The translations under genes were made by a program, and so were the position numbers. 6,219 nt of DNA from contig JAIRRE010000049.1 of the NCBI GenBank assembly GCA_031256125.1, positions 1 to 6,219 of the forward strand. The letters run 5' to 3'. How positions within the stretch are numbered: the stretch's first letter is position 1; each line of letters starts with the position of its first letter. The DNA is from Burkholderiaceae bacterium. Its GTDB lineage: Bacteria; Pseudomonadota; Gammaproteobacteria; Burkholderiales; Burkholderiaceae_C. Shown here piece after piece: positions 6,175-6,219 of the stretch. A model generated the notes under the pieces. That model was not told the DNA's origin, made no database searches, and saw nothing but the letters and a program-made list of their open reading frames with translations.

Positions 6175-6219
6175 TTAGTGCAGCGCCGCAGCCAAGTGTG
6201 ACAACACGCTCTCCACCCC
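6175..6219 (-). CDS. C-terminal tail of another lipase-like cargo gene (5' part beyond the window)
   Basis: On the minus strand 14 codons in one frame read GVESVLSHLAAALH and then stop (TAA at 6175-6177). The intact cargo ends GVENVLAHLAAALH, so 12 of 14 residues agree. No disruption is visible in this short piece, so it may be the end of an intact paralogous cargo gene or of a further pseudogene; the window cannot tell. It is followed after 15 bp by the hlyB remnant. Confidence 0.7.
   Translation of the reverse strand, partial: GVESVLSHLAAALH

Overview
The window carries one four-gene operon on the minus strand that encodes a complete type I secretion system (T1SS) with its likely cargo. 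To the right of it lies a decayed stretch of duplications and mobile-element debris. The high-GC coding DNA, the TolC subfamily (paired cysteines in the N-terminal repeat) and the HlyB/HlyD type suggest a Gram-negative betaproteobacterium, probably Burkholderiales. That placement is inference; no taxonomic marker is present.

Layout in the direction of transcription (right to left). Positions 6219-5652 hold two successive decayed copies of the junction 'cargo gene 3' end / hlyB 5' end'. The rightmost cargo tail (6219-6175) is in frame and runs off the window, so it may belong to a second, intact cargo gene. Positions 5651-5245 hold a stretch with no recognisable gene, a 21-bp tandem repeat array with dyad symmetry (5389-5460) and what looks like the truncated 5' end of an IS30-type transposase gene (5301-5366). 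At 5244-5216 there is a good sigma-70 promoter reading into the operon, followed by a leader of about 200 nt with a possible weak hairpin and a small ORF that overlaps the first gene.

The operon itself is: a 301-aa class 3 lipase-like protein (5010-4105), a HlyB-type ABC transporter with an inactive C39-like domain (4086-1966), a HlyD-type membrane fusion protein (1960-539) and the N-terminal part of a TolC-type outer membrane channel (549-1, running off the left edge). Gaps are 18 bp, 5 bp and an 11-bp overlap, so the genes are almost certainly co-transcribed.

How they work together: HlyB (inner membrane, ATP-driven), HlyD (periplasmic adaptor) and TolC (outer membrane) would form a one-step channel that exports the lipase-like protein. 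The cargo has no RTX calcium-binding repeats. Its C-terminal tail is the part that recurs in all three copies of the junction, which makes that tail the best candidate for the secretion signal. The history suggested is repeated tandem duplication of the cargo gene that dragged the first part of hlyB along each time, followed by decay of the extra hlyB pieces.
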